Below are positions 62,034 to 64,000 of a stretch of DNA of 64,000 nt, piece after piece; within the stretch, counting starts at the first letter, position 1, and the number at the start of each line of letters is the position of its first letter. The stretch comes from Ignavibacteriales bacterium (GTDB lineage Bacteria; Bacteroidota; Ignavibacteria; Ignavibacteriales; Ignavibacteriaceae). The stretch covers positions 372,001 to 436,000 of the forward strand of contig JADJIA010000003.1 of the NCBI GenBank assembly GCA_016707285.1. Reading direction: 5' to 3'. Below the pieces are notes generated by a model. The model searched no databases. It worked only from the letters and a program-made list of their open reading frames with translations, and was not told the origin of the DNA. The translations under genes and the position numbers were made by a program.

Positions 62034-62585
62034 TTGTTTATTCTAATTGTTTCCAAAATAATCAAAGAAGTAGTGTCAAAATACTTAATTCTCATATCTA
62101 TTCAAAGTTTGATTTAGTTCCACCTGTTAATAATGATAACTGAACTGAAGGAAGTTTACCTTGGTTTGTGAAACGAGATAAACGAGGCGGTGTGTTCCTG
62201 AGTTATTCTTCTTAACCAGTTACCGGGCCCTAAATATTTCTGCGGTTCAGGAGTTCTGAAATTTATCCTTTTTTGAATAAATAGTATAGTACTTTGTAAA
62301 GTTACCCTTTGGCTACTATCCAATTCTTAGAGATGGGACGACTTGGATATATAAAACTCGTCGGTGAAATTGTGCAAATAAAAGGGTAAAAAAATTTGAC
62401 TTGCAAAACATATATCAAGCCAATATATTTTTAATATAAATTAGAAAGTTTGTTTAATTCACGGGATGCACTCATGTTGTTTTAGACAGCGAATCGATCA
62501 ATTATTTTCGCATAGGTGATACTATGATTTGAACCTTTTTTGATTTAGCAATAAACAACAATTATTTTTTTGGAGGAAAAACAAA
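62034..62585. other. Intergenic region between divergent exported-protein genes
   Basis: About 550 nt, AT-rich. No open frame with ribosome binding site, tRNA or clear hairpin is seen. Near the right end GGAGGAAAAACAAA precedes the remnant gene at 62586. Confidence 0.55.
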
Positions 62586-63170
62586 ATGAAGTTTTATGGG
62601 TTTCTTTTTAAGATGGTATTAATTTCACTATTAACATCATCGGTCTATTGTCAATACGAGGTCGATTTATCCGCGGATGTTCCTGCGAATTATCAAAGTA
62701 CAGGAGTGTTTCCCACTCGCATGATAGAATCAAGCGGTATTATTAGAGGTGGTATGGAAATTACTGCTCAGGGGTCCTAAAAGTACCAATAGTTTTTGTA
62801 CGGTTTGCCGGGGATAACGCAATTTCCCCTGGAGCTCTTTGGAGTGACCCAAATGTTCTTCCCACACAATTTGCCAATTTATTAGATCAAACTCTTCCTA
62901 TCGGCAATATCTATACAAACAACAATTTATCCAAATATTATGATTTGTTCTCCGGAGGCAATGGATTGGGGGTCGCGGGTGAATTCCAAGTGATAGGGGA
63001 TGTATTATGATATACTTGGGCGAGAAGTCGCCATATTGCTCGATGGAGAGACTTCTGCTGGTCGACACCAACTAAAGTTTAACGCTGAAGGTTTAGGATC
63101 GGGAGTTTATTTCTTTCGCCTGAGCGCAGGTAAATATTCAGCGACGATCAAGATGATAGTAAATAAGTAA
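62586..63170 (+). pseudogene. Collapsed type IX-secreted metalloprotease-like remnant
   Basis: ATG 62586 follows GGAGGAAAAACAAA. The first frame gives a signal peptide (LISLLTSSVYCQ) and stops at 62780. The next frame continues LKVPIVFVRFAGDNAISPGA with PTQFANLLDQTLP, resembling the pro-region or early part of M6-type proteases, to GEFQVIGDVL, then stops. A one-base shift at about 63002 joins YYDILGREVAILLDGETSAG and the sorting-domain end (SGVYFFRLSAGKYSATIKMI). The catalytic domain with HExxH is absent. An internal deletion plus two frameshifts explain it. Confidence 0.7.
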
Positions 63171-63249
63171 ATACATCTTTGACGGAAGGTGTTTTTACAC
63201 CTCCAGTTAATCCTTACAAAACAATTTCAAAATAGTCAGGAAATTAGTT

Positions 63250-64000
63250 ATGAAACTTATCAAAACATTATTTTTAGTTTTAATACTCACAGGTTGTACA
63301 ATTGCCCAACTTGATACCACTGATTACTTCCCGATGCATGTAGGTGATAAGTGGCAATTTTCTTCACTTGGTAGTGACGGTTATACTATATATATATCGG
63401 GTGATACATTAATGCCGAATGGCAATCGATATTTTATTCGTGAAAATCGGACGGATCCTAATATCCCGGCTGATTATCCCTGGTATCTTCGAAAACGACA
63501 AGATGGCTTTGTTGTCAGGTACATTTCGGGGTTGGATAAGGAATATGAGTGGTTGAACCTTAATGCGCAAAAAGGTGAAATTTGGTTAAATCTTCCACCT
63601 GATAGTACTGAAGGATTTTGGGGTCTAAAAGACACAGGTTCTTATCACAACACACTAACAGGTTCTGTTCTCAAATACAAATTGTATGATTGTGTGTACT
63701 TGCCGGATACGATATGGTGCTCGGAGACACCTGATACCGAGCCTCCAACTTTAACTCAGGGTCTTGGTATAACAGGGACATTTTTTTCGCATTGTTACGG
63801 CGCAATAATAAACGGAGTAACCTACGGGACAGTGTCGGTCGAAGATGAAACCGAAATTCTCCCGAAGCATTTTTCTCTTTCTCAAAACTATCCCAATCCT
63901 TTTAATCCCGAGACTGTTATCAGTTTCACTTTACCCGCTGCAGGTTACTCAAAGGGAGTTGTTTATGATGTTTTGGGTAATGAAGTGACGACTTTATTAA
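63250..64000 (+). CDS. Type IX-secreted lipoprotein-like protein, C-terminus outside window
   Basis: 250 codons open to the window end. MKLIKTLFLVLILTGCTIAQ is a signal peptide with a lipobox-like LTGC. The body starts DTTDYFPMHVGDKWQFSSLG, a common opening for exported proteins of this group. SLSQNYPNPFNPETVISFTL near residue 220 marks the sorting domain, whose last part lies beyond the window. No catalytic motif is seen. Function unknown; a lipobox and a type IX signal together are unusual, so the Cys may not be used. Confidence 0.8.
   Translation, partial: MKLIKTLFLVLILTGCTIAQLDTTDYFPMHVGDKWQFSSLGSDGYTIYISGDTLMPNGNRYFIRENRTDPNIPADYPWYLRKRQDGFVVRYISGLDKEYEWLNLNAQKGEIWLNLPPDSTEGFWGLKDTGSYHNTLTGSVLKYKLYDCVYLPDTIWCSETPDTEPPTLTQGLGITGTFFSHCYGAIINGVTYGTVSVEDETEILPKHFSLSQNYPNPFNPETVISFTLPAAGYSKGVVYDVLGNEVTTLL

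Overview
The window looks like a chromosome segment of an Ignavibacteria-type bacterium (Bacteroidota/Chlorobiota group). Evidence: many secreted proteins end in a type IX secretion (Por) sorting domain with the YPNPFNP signature. DNA is AT-rich. Several promoters fit the Bacteroidota -33/-7 pattern (TTG, about 20 nt, TAnnTTTG/A). The genus cannot be fixed from this sequence alone.

Layout. 1-6 kb: S46 dipeptidyl peptidase (cut by the window edge), AlkC-like DNA glycosylase, a divergent merC/Fur-family pair sharing one palindromic control region, and a Ser/Thr kinase. 6-13.7 kb: glnS, an exported S9 peptidase, a metal chaperone and an O-methyltransferase fusion. 13.9-23.3 kb: type IX cargo proteins (one frameshifted, one collapsed to its two ends), peroxiredoxin, cytosine deaminase, nitroreductase, CitE-like lyase and a double GT2. 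23.5-26.2 kb: an orphan phage portal-type gene with two companions. 26.4-32 kb: tpiA, a four-gene pseudopilin-like operon, TerB-like, DUF454 and STAS genes. 32-40 kb: small metabolic and envelope genes, tRNA-Lys, a J-domain protein and a rhomboid protease. 40.2-45.4 kb: DUF4143-type ATPase, a 33-bp palindromic repeat array, then four genes that appear to act on the decoding centre: a 16S rRNA G1405-methyltransferase homologue, rsmI, a divergent tRNA-guanine transglycosylase, and a second G1405-methyltransferase homologue. 45.3-55.6 kb: recD2, SDR, DinB, fabF, a type IX cargo, malQ, TerB-like, GH53 galactanase and glutathione peroxidase. 55.6-64 kb: a glycosyltransferase followed by genes broken by many frameshifts (coiled-coil/REC protein, thioredoxin, beta-helix cargo, metalloprotease remnant), then a cargo lipoprotein cut by the window end.

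Most interesting items: (i) the rRNA/tRNA decoding-centre cluster with two different aminoglycoside-resistance-type methyltransferases around rsmI, preceded by the 33-bp palindromic array; (ii) the symmetric merC/Fur divergent promoter, where a 17-bp palindrome holds both -33 elements; (iii) short-oligomer repeat arrays (7- and 8-bp units), often laid out as inverted pairs, that have reached gene ends and even entered a coding sequence; (iv) cargo genes collapsed by internal deletion so that a signal peptide is joined to the end of the sorting domain; (v) an orphan portal gene cassette.

Limits: all family names come from reading motifs and remembered family patterns; no database search was run. 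The dense single-base frameshifts after about 54.9 kb could be real decay or sequence error, and the sequence alone cannot decide.
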